Origin: Bacteroidales bacterium
Lineage (GTDB): Bacteria; Bacteroidota; Bacteroidia; Bacteroidales; JAFGXI01
Direction of reading: 5' to 3'
DNA: 40,058 nt
Assembly: GCA_027064025.1 (NCBI GenBank)
Contig: JAMOQL010000192.1
Location: forward strand, 1-40,058
The translations under genes and the position numbers were made by a program. Of the stretch, positions 27,203-35,569 are shown piece by piece. How positions within the stretch are numbered: the stretch's first letter is position 1; each line of letters starts with the position of its first letter. The notes beneath the pieces are model-generated. The model was not told where the DNA came from. It was given only the letters and a program-made list of their open reading frames with translations, and searched no databases.

Positions 27203-27230
27203 CAAAAATAACTATTTATTGAATAACAAA
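27203..27230 (-). promoter_or_regulatory. Candidate promoter for the mnmH-selD operon
   Basis: On the minus strand TTTG (27230-27227) is followed by TATTTTTG (27210-27203). The -7 match is exact but the 16-base spacer is shorter than the usual 19-21, and the leader would be only about 8 bases. Confidence 0.35.
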
Positions 27231-27265
27231 GTCTAAAAATATTGGGTTAAGCAAAATTTAAAGAG

Positions 27266-28534
27266 TTATTTTCCTAAAAGGCGAAACATATTCTGTTTAT
27301 ATGCTTCTACTCCTGGCTGATTAAAAGGATTTACACCTAAAATATATCCACTTATGGCACAAGATATTTCGTAAAAATAAATAAGTTGTCCTATTGTTTC
27401 AACATCTAGCTGTACTAATTCTATCTGTAAAACAGGAACACCGCCGTTATAATGAGCTTCTATGGTTCCTTGTTCAGCTTTGCTATTAATGTAATGCAGA
27501 TTCTTACCTGTCAAATAATTGAGTTTATCATAATTTTCTTCTGAATTATTGACTTGTAAAGGAGTTTCGTTATTTTCAAAACGAATAAAAGTTTCAAATA
27601 AATTTCGTTGTCCTTCTTGCACATATTGTCCCAAAGAATGTAAATCGGTTGTAATATTCATGGAAATAGGGAAAATACCTTTATGTTCTTTGCCCTCACT
27701 TTCACCAAATAATTGTTTCCACCATTCCGAAAAAGCATTCCATTTTGGTTTTGAATACACCATAATTTCATTCGAAAAACCTTTTCGATACAATAAATTT
27801 CTATACACAGCATAAATTATTGCAGGATTATTCAGCTCCTCCTTCTGTAATTCAATAACTTGCAATTTTGCAGCATCTATTATTTTCTTAATATCTATTC
27901 CCGCTACCGCTAGGGGGAGCAAACCCACAGGCGTTAAAACTGAATAACGTCCACCCACATTGTCTGGAACAACAAAAGTTTCAAGCTGATATGCATTAGC
28001 TAGTTCTTTTAACGCTCCTTTTTCTTTATCAGTTATCGCAACTACCTTATCCTTAAGATTTGAATTCCCATTCTTTTCGATGAGTTTATTTAACAACAAG
28101 CGAAATGCTAAAGCAGGTTCTAGGGTCGTTCCCGATTTTGAAATAACAATAATTCCAAAGTCTTTGTCGCTGAGATACGATAAAAGCTCATTAATATAAC
28201 CTTCATCTAAATTTTGACCAGCAAAAAGGACTTCGGTGCTTTGCTTCTTAAAATAAGGTTTAAACAAATCTATTATAGCTTTCGAGCCCAAATAAGAGCC
28301 TCCAATACCAACGACAACGACGGTCTCACACTTTTTTAATACTTCTGAGACACTAACTATTTTATTAATTTCTTGATTAGAAATACGATTTGGTAAATCC
28401 ATCCAACCCAAAAAATCATTCCCTTTTCCTGATTTGTTTTTTAACTGAGACAAAGCTTGCATGGCTTCCTCCAAACAAATATCAAAATCTGTTTTATTAA
28501 TGAATGGTTCTGCAAATTGTGTATTAATTTTCAT
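27266..28534 (-). CDS. pgi: Glucose-6-phosphate isomerase
   Basis: Interconverts glucose-6-phosphate and fructose-6-phosphate. The 422-residue protein is of the compact bacterial type. It shows VVVGIGGSYLGSKA (substrate loop), VISKSGTTLEPALAFRLL (phosphate loop), NVGGRYSVLTPVGLLPLA (family signature) and the C-terminal GVEAYKQNMFRLLG helix with the catalytic lysine region. It lies between the rho terminator and mnmH (77 bases downstream), probably transcribed separately from rho. Confidence 0.96.
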   Translation of the reverse strand: MKINTQFAEPFINKTDFDICLEEAMQALSQLKNKSGKGNDFLGWMDLPNRISNQEINKIVSVSEVLKKCETVVVVGIGGSYLGSKAIIDLFKPYFKKQSTEVLFAGQNLDEGYINELLSYLSDKDFGIIVISKSGTTLEPALAFRLLLNKLIEKNGNSNLKDKVVAITDKEKGALKELANAYQLETFVVPDNVGGRYSVLTPVGLLPLAVAGIDIKKIIDAAKLQVIELQKEELNNPAIIYAVYRNLLYRKGFSNEIMVYSKPKWNAFSEWWKQLFGESEGKEHKGIFPISMNITTDLHSLGQYVQEGQRNLFETFIRFENNETPLQVNNSEENYDKLNYLTGKNLHYINSKAEQGTIEAHYNGGVPVLQIELVQLDVETIGQLIYFYEISCAISGYILGVNPFNQPGVEAYKQNMFRLLGK

Positions 28535-28611
28535 AATGAAATTGATTTAATATTCAGATTTTTTAATAATTTCTGATACGTAAAATTACTTAAAAAGTTA
28601 AGAGTTAAATA

Positions 28612-28631
28612 AAAAAACATCCTATTGGATG
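28612..28631 (-). terminator. Terminator after rho
   Basis: On the minus strand CATCC-AATA-GGATG forms a 5-bp stem with a 4-base loop followed by seven T. It lies 30 bases after the rho stop. Confidence 0.65.
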
Positions 28632-28660
28632 CTTTAAAAAATATCTATGTATTATTTCGA

Positions 28661-30424
28661 TTAACCCCTATCCATAGTATTGATAAACTCCTCGTTATCA
28701 ATCGTTCTCGGCAAACGAGTTCGCATAAACTCCATTGCTTCTATAGGATTCATATCAGACAAGAATTTCCTCATTATCCAAAGTCTACTTATCATACCTT
28801 CAGGCAATAATAAGTCTTCACGACGTGTACTAGATGCTGTAATATCTATTGCAGGATACATTCTTTTATTAGATATTTTACGATCTAATTGAAGCTCCAT
28901 ATTACCTGTTCCTTTAAATTCTTCGAAAATTACCTCATCCATTTTAGAACCGGTTTCTGTTAATGCTGTTGCAATAATCGAAAGAGATCCTCCTCCCTCA
29001 ATGTTTCTGGCTGCTCCAAAGAAACGCTTTGGCTTTTGAAGCGCATTGGCATCAACTCCTCCTGATAAAACTTTACCTGATGATGGCGCAACAGTATTGT
29101 ATGCTCTAGCTAAACGTGTAATTGAATCTAAGAGAATTACAACATCGTGTCCACTTTCTACTAATCGCTTCGATTTTTCTAATACAATATTAGCTACTTT
29201 TACGTGTCTGTCAGCAGGCTCGTCGAAAGTAGACGCAATTACTTCTGCATTTACATTCCTTGCCATTTCAGTAACCTCTTCAGGACGTTCATCAATTAAC
29301 AAAATAATTAAATAAACTTCGGGATGGTTCGCTGCAATTGCATTAGCTATTTCTTGTAAAAGAATTGTTTTACCCGTCTTTGGTTGAGCTACAATTAATC
29401 CACGTTGACCTTTCCCTATTGGCGCAACTAAATCGACTAACCGAGTTGTTAAACTTGCTTTTCCGTTTCCTGTGATATTAAATTTATCGTCTGGGAAAAG
29501 GGGTGTTAAATGTTCGAAAGGAACTCTATCTCTAACAGCTTCTGGTGACCGTCCATTAATAGACGATATTTTAATTAATGGGAAAAATTTTTCGCCTTCT
29601 TTTGGCGGACGAATAGTACCTGTAATAGTATCTCCAGAACGTAAACCAAATAGTTTAATCTGCGATTGAGAAACATAAACATCGTCAGGAGAATTTAAAT
29701 AATTATAATCCGACGAACGCATAAACCCATATCCATCTTGAATTATTTCTAATACTCCTGTTGTTTCGACAATTCCTTTAAATTCAATTTGTGGTTTAGC
29801 TTGTCTATTATTAGAATTATTGGGGTTATTGGGGTTTCTTTTATCGTTATTATTCTGCCTTGGATTAGGACGATTATTATTCTTATTATCTCTATTTTGT
29901 GGAGAAAATGGTTTGTTTTGGCTCACCTGTTTTACAGGTCCTCTGCTTCCTTTTGTTTCAGTTATTGATTCTGTTGTTGTCTTGATTTTACTTTTAACAG
30001 AGGGGGATGTTTGTTCCACTTTATCTTGAGATTTCTTTCCCTCTACTTTTGCTGTTATGTGTTCTTTAGCAGTTTTTGGAGAAACAGAGCCATTTTCTTT
30101 TATTATTTTATTTTCAGGCTTTACCTCAATAGAATTTTTTTCTTTAGAAACAGGGACTATAACAGAGACTTTTTTTTCTGTTGGCAACACTCTGTCCCCT
30201 TTTACATAAGGCGATTTATGTTCTTGTTTCACCCTTGTTCTAGGTCTCTTTTCTTTCGGAGGCTTAACTTGTTCTTTTTTTGCTTCAACTTCTGCTTGTT
30301 TATCTAAAATAGCAAAAATTAATTCTTGTTTACGAAATGATTCTATTCGCTTTACGCCTAAATCTTTAGCTACTACACGAATATCAGCAAGAAGCTTCGC
30401 TTCTAATACTTCTTTTTTATACAT
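28661..30424 (-). CDS. rho: Transcription termination factor Rho with a long disordered N-terminal insert
   Basis: Hexameric RNA helicase that ends transcription. Residues 1 to about 43 are the Rho N-domain helices. Residues about 45-212 are a low-complexity, Lys/Asn/Pro-rich segment, with an Asn/Arg-dense core ([19 protein letters not shown]). The RNA-binding domain ([22 protein letters not shown]) and motor domain follow. The motor has Walker A AQPKTGKT, Walker [17 protein letters not shown] and the Q/R-loop region [20 protein letters not shown]. At 587 residues it is about 170 longer than E. coli Rho, entirely because of the insert. Bacteroidota Rho proteins are known to carry such regions, reported in Bacteroides to drive condensation. 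Confidence 0.96.
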   Translation of the reverse strand: MYKKEVLEAKLLADIRVVAKDLGVKRIESFRKQELIFAILDKQAEVEAKKEQVKPPKEKRPRTRVKQEHKSPYVKGDRVLPTEKKVSVIVPVSKEKNSIEVKPENKIIKENGSVSPKTAKEHITAKVEGKKSQDKVEQTSPSVKSKIKTTTESITETKGSRGPVKQVSQNKPFSPQNRDNKNNNRPNPRQNNNDKRNPNNPNNSNNRQAKPQIEFKGIVETTGVLEIIQDGYGFMRSSDYNYLNSPDDVYVSQSQIKLFGLRSGDTITGTIRPPKEGEKFFPLIKISSINGRSPEAVRDRVPFEHLTPLFPDDKFNITGNGKASLTTRLVDLVAPIGKGQRGLIVAQPKTGKTILLQEIANAIAANHPEVYLIILLIDERPEEVTEMARNVNAEVIASTFDEPADRHVKVANIVLEKSKRLVESGHDVVILLDSITRLARAYNTVAPSSGKVLSGGVDANALQKPKRFFGAARNIEGGGSLSIIATALTETGSKMDEVIFEEFKGTGNMELQLDRKISNKRMYPAIDITASSTRREDLLLPEGMISRLWIMRKFLSDMNPIEAMEFMRTRLPRTIDNEEFINTMDRG

Positions 30425-30549
30425 AAAAAAGTTTGGATTGATTATTTAATAAATTTCTTTTGTGAATTTTGATTTTTTTAATTCTGTGTTTAGAATTGTG
30501 TTACAATAATAAAAAGAAACTTCTACTCTACAAAGAAAAAAGTTGTTTT

Positions 30550-30963
30550 TTACAACATTGCCAACAATTGATTGATTAAATTATAGTTTTTGTTTTTAAT
30601 ATACTTGCTATCAATTTGAGAAATATAAAGTATTTCATCTTTAGTTTCAAAAGACTTAACAATATCTACAACAGAATAATCCTGATCTTCAACAATAACA
30701 ATATATTCAAAAGTCTTTAATTTAGGAAAAACAAATTGTCCATCACACAATCGATTTTGAACAAGAAGCACCTTTGTTTCATCTAATATATCACCAAAAA
30801 CAGAAAGTTCAGGTTCTACATTTTCTGTATTTAATAAATTAGTTTCTATGCTAAAAAAATCATTTATTAAAAAGCATAACTGATAGTCTTTCAGAATTGT
30901 ATTAATCCCAAACAGATAAAATTCTTTTTCCTTTTTTATTTCTATATTTAACTTTTTAACCAA
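30550..30963 (-). CDS. IPExxxVDY-like small protein, probable TTG start
   Basis: About 137 residues from a TTG giving MVKKLNIEIKKEKEFYLFG. The open frame extends 16 codons upstream but through the terminator hairpin of ahcY, and no ATG is available. The pattern of a basic N-terminus, then FYLFGINTILKDYQLCFLIN, NRLCDGQFVFPKLKTFEYIVIV and a C-terminal helix after a beta strand, resembles the Bacteroidota IPExxxVDY family. The name motif is degenerate here (FPKLKTFEY). Function unknown. It sits between ahcY and rho. Confidence 0.5.
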   Translation of the reverse strand: MVKKLNIEIKKEKEFYLFGINTILKDYQLCFLINDFFSIETNLLNTENVEPELSVFGDILDETKVLLVQNRLCDGQFVFPKLKTFEYIVIVEDQDYSVVDIVKSFETKDEILYISQIDSKYIKNKNYNLINQLLAML

Positions 30964-30970
30964 AATCTGT

Positions 30971-31005
30971 AAATAATAAAAGCCACCTACTCTATTGTAG
31001 ACGGC
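30971..31005 (-). terminator. Terminator after ahcY
   Basis: On the minus strand GCC..CTAC / GTAG..GGC forms a hairpin (3 plus 4 pairs flanking a 2x2 internal mismatch, 6-base loop) followed by TTTTATTATTT. It lies 30 bases after the ahcY stop and overlaps the upstream end of the next open frame, supporting the downstream TTG start for that gene. Confidence 0.6.
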
Positions 31006-31034
31006 TTGCAATATAAGAATTATTTTCTAATCTC

Positions 31035-32447
31035 TTAGTATCTGTAATGATCTGCTTTATAAGGTCCTGTTTTAGATATTCCTAAATAAGCAGCTTGTTC
31101 ATCAGTTAATTTAGTCAATTTAACCCCTACATGTTCCAAGTGCAAACGAGCTACTTCTTCGTCCAAATGTTTTGGCAAACGGAATACACCTACTTCCATT
31201 TCTTTTTTCCAGAGTTCTATTTGTGCTAAAGTTTGATTAGTGAACGAATTACTCATCACAAAAGAAGGATGCCCTGTGGCATTCCCAAGATTCACTAATC
31301 GACCTTCTGATAATAATATTATTGAATGTCCGTCAGGGAAGAAGTATTGATCTACTTGATCTTTAATATTTTCTTTTCTTACGCCGTCAATAGACTGCAT
31401 ATCGGCAACTTGTATCTCATTGTCGAAGTGTCCTATATTACAAACGATAGCCTTATCGTTCATATCTACCATATGTTGAGCTGTTATGACGTCTTTATTC
31501 CCTGTAGTTGTCACAAAAATATTACCTTCTTTAACAGCTTCTTCCATTGTTGTTACCTCGAAACCTTCCATTGAAGCTTGTAGCGCACAAATAGGATCTA
31601 TTTCTGTAACTAATACTCTAGCACCGTAACTTTTCATAGAGTGTGCAGAACCTTTTCCAACATCACCATAACCTGCTACAACAACAACTTTACCAGCAAT
31701 CATAATATCAGTTCCTCTTTTAATACCATCGGCTAAAGATTCACGACATCCATACAAGTTATCAAACTTAGATTTTGTTACAGAATCGTTTACATTAATA
31801 GCAGGGAATAATAATTTTCCTTTTTCATGCATTTGATATAATCGATGAACACCAGTGGTTGTTTCTTCTGAAACTCCAACAATGTTTTTTGCTATCGAAG
31901 ACCATTTTGTTGGATTTTCTTCAATAGATTTCTTTAAACGGAGAGCTAATTCTCTTTCGTCTTCTGCTTTGGCATTTAAATCTAAAATTGATTTATCCTT
32001 TTCTGCTTCATATCCTAAATGAACCATTCCAGAAGCATCAGACCCGTCGTCAACAATCATATCTGGCCCTGAACCATCTGGCCAAGTTAAAGCCATTTCC
32101 GTACACCACCAGTATTCTTCAAGACTCTCCCCTTTCCACGCAAAAACAGGAACGCCTCCTGTTGCAATAGCCGCAGCGGCATGATCTTGTGTAGAAAAAA
32201 TATTACAAGATGCCCAACGTACATCAGCACCCAATGCAGTTAATGTTTCGATTAAAACAGCTGTTTGTATAGTCATATGCAAAGAACCCATAATTTTGGC
32301 TCCTTTTAAAGGTTTTGATTCTCCGTACTTTTTGCGAAGCATCATTAATCCTGGCATTTCAGCTTCAGCAAGAATAATTTCTTTTCTACCAAAATCATTT
32401 AGGCTCATGTCTTTTACCTTATAAGGCAATGTTAAATCTAATTCCAT
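31035..32447 (-). CDS. ahcY: Adenosylhomocysteinase
   Basis: Hydrolyses S-adenosylhomocysteine to adenosine and homocysteine, keeping methylation running. The 470 residues show the substrate-binding start ([19 protein letters not shown]), [36 protein letters not shown] and the NAD-binding glycine loop [13 protein letters not shown]. The C-terminal [13 protein letters not shown]-type ending (here [15 protein letters not shown]) carries the Lys and Tyr that contact NAD of the neighbouring subunit. I found no SAH riboswitch in the 266-base divergent upstream region. Confidence 0.97.
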   Translation of the reverse strand: MELDLTLPYKVKDMSLNDFGRKEIILAEAEMPGLMMLRKKYGESKPLKGAKIMGSLHMTIQTAVLIETLTALGADVRWASCNIFSTQDHAAAAIATGGVPVFAWKGESLEEYWWCTEMALTWPDGSGPDMIVDDGSDASGMVHLGYEAEKDKSILDLNAKAEDERELALRLKKSIEENPTKWSSIAKNIVGVSEETTTGVHRLYQMHEKGKLLFPAINVNDSVTKSKFDNLYGCRESLADGIKRGTDIMIAGKVVVVAGYGDVGKGSAHSMKSYGARVLVTEIDPICALQASMEGFEVTTMEEAVKEGNIFVTTTGNKDVITAQHMVDMNDKAIVCNIGHFDNEIQVADMQSIDGVRKENIKDQVDQYFFPDGHSIILLSEGRLVNLGNATGHPSFVMSNSFTNQTLAQIELWKKEMEVGVFRLPKHLDEEVARLHLEHVGVKLTKLTDEQAAYLGISKTGPYKADHYRY

Positions 32448-32586
32448 CTATTTTGTTTCTTTAATTTTTACATATTCATTAAAATACAAAGATTAATTAT
32501 TAAGCATAACCAATCTTTCCCAATTTGCAAAAGTAAGTATAGTAATTGAAATATTTGAATATATTGTAAAAAATGATAAGTTTTAG

Positions 32587-32617
32587 TTGTTGTAGAACAT
32601 AATAAAAGTTATTTTTG
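32587..32617 (+). promoter_or_regulatory. Promoter of hppA
   Basis: TTG at 32587-32589 and TATTTTTG at 32610-32617 are separated by exactly 20 bases, matching the Bacteroidota -33/-7 consensus and spacing. This implies a leader of about 90 bases. Confidence 0.6.
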
Positions 32618-32713
32618 CAAGCACAAATCATAATAAAAAAAACGTAAGTCGCTAAAATTTAAGCAAATGAGTGACTTTATTACTCACAAACTTAGTATCA
32701 ATTAAAAAAAATT

Positions 32714-35356
32714 ATGGACAGTATTATTTATTTATTACCCCTAGCGGGAGTTGTCGGAATCTTATTTATGTTGGTTAAATCATCATGGGTCAAGAAACAA
32801 GACGAAGGTAATGAGAAAATGAGTATCATTGCCAAAAACATTGCTGATGGAGCAATGGCATTTTTGAAGGCTGAATATAAAGTGCTTTCTGTTTTTGTAG
32901 TTGCAGTTGCAATCCTCCTAATTTTTAAAGGAAACTCCGAAGCTAATTCAAGTGCTTTTGTTGGTTTATCTTTTGTGGTTGGAGCATTAATGTCAGCTCT
33001 AGCTGGTTTTATTGGAATGCGTATTGCAACCAAAGCCAATGTAAGAACAACTCATGCAGCCCGAACATCTCTAAATAAAGCTTTAGAAGTCGCTTTCTCT
33101 GGTGGAGCAGTAATGGGATTAGGTGTTGTTTCTTTAGGAGTAATTGGACTTTCTGTTCTTTTTATTTTATACAGTAATATGTATGATGTAAATACTACTG
33201 ACGGATTAACAACAATTTTAAATATTATCTCAGGTTTCTCGTTAGGAGCATCTTCTATTGCACTTTTTGCTCGTGTTGGTGGTGGTATTTATACCAAAGC
33301 AGCCGATGTTGGAGCTGACCTTGTAGGAAAAGTAGAAGCTGGTATTCCAGAAGATCATCCTTTAAACCCTGCTACTATTGCAGATAATGTTGGTGACAAT
33401 GTTGGTGATGTTGCGGGTATGGGTGCTGACCTTTTTGAATCTTTTGTAGGTTCTATTATTGCAACGATGGTTCTTGGGGCTGTATTCTTTAACATTCCTG
33501 AATTTGCATCATACAAATTGGGAGCTGTTATTTTACCATTAGCTCTTGCTGCAGCAGGTATTATAGTTTCTGTTTTTGGTACTTTCTTCGTTAAAGTAAA
33601 AGAAGGAGGGAATCCTCAAACAGCTCTAAATATTGGAGAATTCCTTTCGGCTGGTATTATGATTGTTGTTTCTTATTTTATGATTAATGCTTTTTTACCT
33701 GAAACTTGGAATTATAATGGAACAACATTTACTTCTTTAGGGGTATTTATTGCAACTATTGTTGGTTTAATAGCAGGTTTAGGTGTTGGTAAAATTACCG
33801 AGTATTATACAGGAACAGGAACAAAACCTGTTATGAGTATCGTAAAACAGTCTATTACAGGTCCTGCAACAAACATAATTGCCGGATTAGGTGTTGGTAT
33901 GATGTCAACAGCTATCCCAATTTTATTAATTGCAGCTGCTATTATCTTATCATTCCACTTTGCTGGTTTGTATGGTATTGCAATTGCTGCTGTTGGTATG
34001 TTAGCAAACACGGGTATTCAGTTAGCAGTTGATGCTTACGGCCCTATTTCTGATAACGCTGGTGGAATTGCTGAAATGGCAGAGTTACCTCATGAGGTTA
34101 GAGAAAGAACAGATAAATTAGATGCTGTTGGAAATACAACTGCTGCTATTGGAAAAGGTTTTGCGATTGCTTCAGCAGCCTTAACGGCCTTAGCTTTATT
34201 CTCTGCTTTTATGCAACAGGCTCATATCGATTCTATTGATATTGCTAAATCGACTGTAATGGCTGGTTTATTTGTTGGAGGAATGTTACCATTTGTATTC
34301 TCTGCACTTTCTATGAATGCTGTAGGTCGTGCCGCAATGGCAATGATTGAGGAAGTTCGTCGTCAGTTTAGAGATATTCCTGCTTTAAAAGATGCTTTAG
34401 AAGTTATGCGTAAATATGATTCAGATATGTCTAAAGCTACTCCAGAAGATAGAGAAATTTTTGATAAGGCTGATGGTGTTGCGGAATATGATAAATGCGT
34501 AGCTATTTCTACAAAAGCCTCTATTAAAGAGATGGTTTTACCGGGTTTGTTAGCTATTATTACTCCAGTTGCCATTGGTTTCTTAGGTGGCCCAGAAATG
34601 TTAGGTGGCTTATTAGCTGGTGTAACAGTCACTGGTGTATTAATGGCTATTTTCCAATCTAATGCAGGTGGTGCATGGGATAATGCTAAGAAAACTGTAG
34701 AAGAAGGTTTTGAACACGATGGTGTTAAATATGGAAAAGGTTCTGAAGTTCATAAGGCTGCCGTAGTTGGTGATACTGTTGGCGATCCTTTTAAAGATAC
34801 TTCTGGTCCTTCATTAAATATTTTACTTAAATTAATGTCTGTAGTAGCTTTAGTTATTGCTCCTACTTTATACCAAATTTGGGGTTCTGATACTGAAGCA
34901 GCTATTAATACTAAAGCAACAGTAGAAAATATTGATGTTACTCCAGAAACCTCCGTTTCTGTTGTAAATGGGAAGGTTGAAGCTGTAGTTACAGAAGAAG
35001 TTAAGAATTTAATTGTAAACAGAGAAGTAATGACAATTAAAGACCCTGCAAATCCTACTGATTTTGAATTGACACATACCCCAGAAATTACTTTCGGAGA
35101 TGTGAATAACGAAGGATTGGTTGAAGTATTTGTAAAAATTGGTTCTAAAGGTCATATTCATCCTAATACAAAAGATCATTGGATTGACATTGTTTCTATC
35201 TATGCAGGAGGTTTAGTAAGCTCTGAAAGATATACAAATAATAACAATACAGAATTTGGTCCATATTTTGTAAAAATTAAAAAAGGTGATATAGTAAAAG
35301 TAGCAGTAGGCTGTAATCTTCATGGATTCTGGTCTAACGAAGCCACTTATGAGTAA
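32714..35356 (+). CDS. hppA: K+-dependent membrane pyrophosphatase (H+ or Na+ pumping) with C-terminal superoxide-reductase-like domain
   Basis: Residues 1 to about 723 are a complete membrane pyrophosphatase. It has multiple transmembrane helices, the PPi-binding block [19 protein letters not shown] through [20 protein letters not shown] (about 197-245), and the C-terminal [17 protein letters not shown]. An Ala in [10 protein letters not shown] (about 473-482) marks the K+-dependent subfamily. It hydrolyses PPi to pump Na+ or H+ across the inner membrane. The protein then continues without a stop through a 60-residue Val/Thr/Glu-rich linker into about 100 residues resembling superoxide reductase (separate entry). 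At 880 residues it is about 150 longer than typical bacterial homologues. In solved structures of this family both termini lie outside the cytoplasm, so the extra domain should be periplasmic. Confidence 0.95.
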   Translation: MDSIIYLLPLAGVVGILFMLVKSSWVKKQDEGNEKMSIIAKNIADGAMAFLKAEYKVLSVFVVAVAILLIFKGNSEANSSAFVGLSFVVGALMSALAGFIGMRIATKANVRTTHAARTSLNKALEVAFSGGAVMGLGVVSLGVIGLSVLFILYSNMYDVNTTDGLTTILNIISGFSLGASSIALFARVGGGIYTKAADVGADLVGKVEAGIPEDHPLNPATIADNVGDNVGDVAGMGADLFESFVGSIIATMVLGAVFFNIPEFASYKLGAVILPLALAAAGIIVSVFGTFFVKVKEGGNPQTALNIGEFLSAGIMIVVSYFMINAFLPETWNYNGTTFTSLGVFIATIVGLIAGLGVGKITEYYTGTGTKPVMSIVKQSITGPATNIIAGLGVGMMSTAIPILLIAAAIILSFHFAGLYGIAIAAVGMLANTGIQLAVDAYGPISDNAGGIAEMAELPHEVRERTDKLDAVGNTTAAIGKGFAIASAALTALALFSAFMQQAHIDSIDIAKSTVMAGLFVGGMLPFVFSALSMNAVGRAAMAMIEEVRRQFRDIPALKDALEVMRKYDSDMSKATPEDREIFDKADGVAEYDKCVAISTKASIKEMVLPGLLAIITPVAIGFLGGPEMLGGLLAGVTVTGVLMAIFQSNAGGAWDNAKKTVEEGFEHDGVKYGKGSEVHKAAVVGDTVGDPFKDTSGPSLNILLKLMSVVALVIAPTLYQIWGSDTEAAINTKATVENIDVTPETSVSVVNGKVEAVVTEEVKNLIVNREVMTIKDPANPTDFELTHTPEITFGDVNNEGLVEVFVKIGSKGHIHPNTKDHWIDIVSIYAGGLVSSERYTNNNNTEFGPYFVKIKKGDIVKVAVGCNLHGFWSNEATYE
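35051..35353 (+). other. Superoxide reductase (neelaredoxin/desulfoferrodoxin-like) domain at the C-terminus of HppA
   Basis: Residues about 780-880 of the hppA product. All five ligands of a superoxide reductase [Fe(His)4Cys] centre have counterparts: His788 in THTPEI (family HVPVI-type), His816 in HPNTKDHW, His822 in the same segment, and Cys867 and His870 in GCNLHGFW (family CNIHGLW). The His816-His822 spacing of 6 and Cys867-His870 spacing of 3 equal those of characterised enzymes. Strand segments [22 protein letters not shown] and [15 protein letters not shown] fit the immunoglobulin-like fold. The conserved Glu-Lys pair before the first His is absent (Leu786, Thr787). Some natural superoxide reductases also lack that Lys. 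Confidence 0.75.
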
Positions 35357-35380
35357 TCTACTATTCTAAAGAGTTTATGA

Positions 35381-35414
35381 TGCTGCCTACAATAATTAGG
35401 CAGCATTTTTTTTT
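35381..35414 (+). terminator. Terminator after hppA
   Basis: A perfect 9-bp stem TGCTGCCTA (35381-35389) / TAGGCAGCA (35397-35405) with a 7-base loop and nine T. It cleanly separates hppA from the riboswitch-led operon. Confidence 0.85.
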
Positions 35415-35444
35415 GCATATATTTGAATAATTAAAGTATCTTTG
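35412..35444 (+). promoter_or_regulatory. Promoter of the riboswitch-TonB receptor operon
   Basis: TTTG at 35412-35415 and TATCTTTG at 35437-35444 with a 21-base spacer match the Bacteroidota consensus. The predicted start near 35451 is immediately before the first helix of the riboswitch candidate. Confidence 0.6.
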
Positions 35445-35452
35445 TACTGAAA

Positions 35453-35566
35453 TAAAACCGAGTCTAAATATTCTAAGGTTTTGCTACGAATATAAGACCG
35501 ACAGGGTTTACTTGGAAACAAGTTCGCCTCCCGATTCTCATAATGTTATGAGATGAATTGGAAAGG
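35453..35566 (+). promoter_or_regulatory. Candidate Moco/Tuco-type (molybdenum or tungsten cofactor) riboswitch
   Basis: A compact folded leader. P1 pairs AAACC (35455-35459) with GGUUU (35505-35509). P2 pairs GUCU (35462-35465) with AGAC (35495-35498), then AUAUUC (35468-35473) with GAAUAU (35488-35493). P3 is ACUUG-GAAA-CAAGU (35510-35523) with a GNRA tetraloop. After CGCCUCCCG (35525-35533), CCGAUUC (35531-35537) pairs with GAAUUGG (35555-35561) over an inner hairpin (35538-35551). The single-stranded CGACAGGG and CGCCUCCCG segments flanking a GAAA-capped stem are what I recall of the Moco motif (Rfam RF01055). The last helix ends in the purine-rich GGAAAGG just before the ATG, suggesting control of translation start. 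Not checked with a covariance model. Confidence 0.55.
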
Positions 35567-35569
35567 AAA

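Noticed and set aside
29820-30307. Plus-strand open frames rich in Phe and Leu opposite rho
   Set aside because: They are antisense of the Lys/Asn-rich rho insert, which yields Phe/Leu-rich complements; no start context or homology.
35453-35566. Cobalamin or TPP riboswitch ahead of the TonB receptor
   Set aside because: I see neither the B12-box-type conserved segment nor the TPP CUGAGA/ACCUGAU core; the helices and single-stranded blocks fit the Moco motif better.
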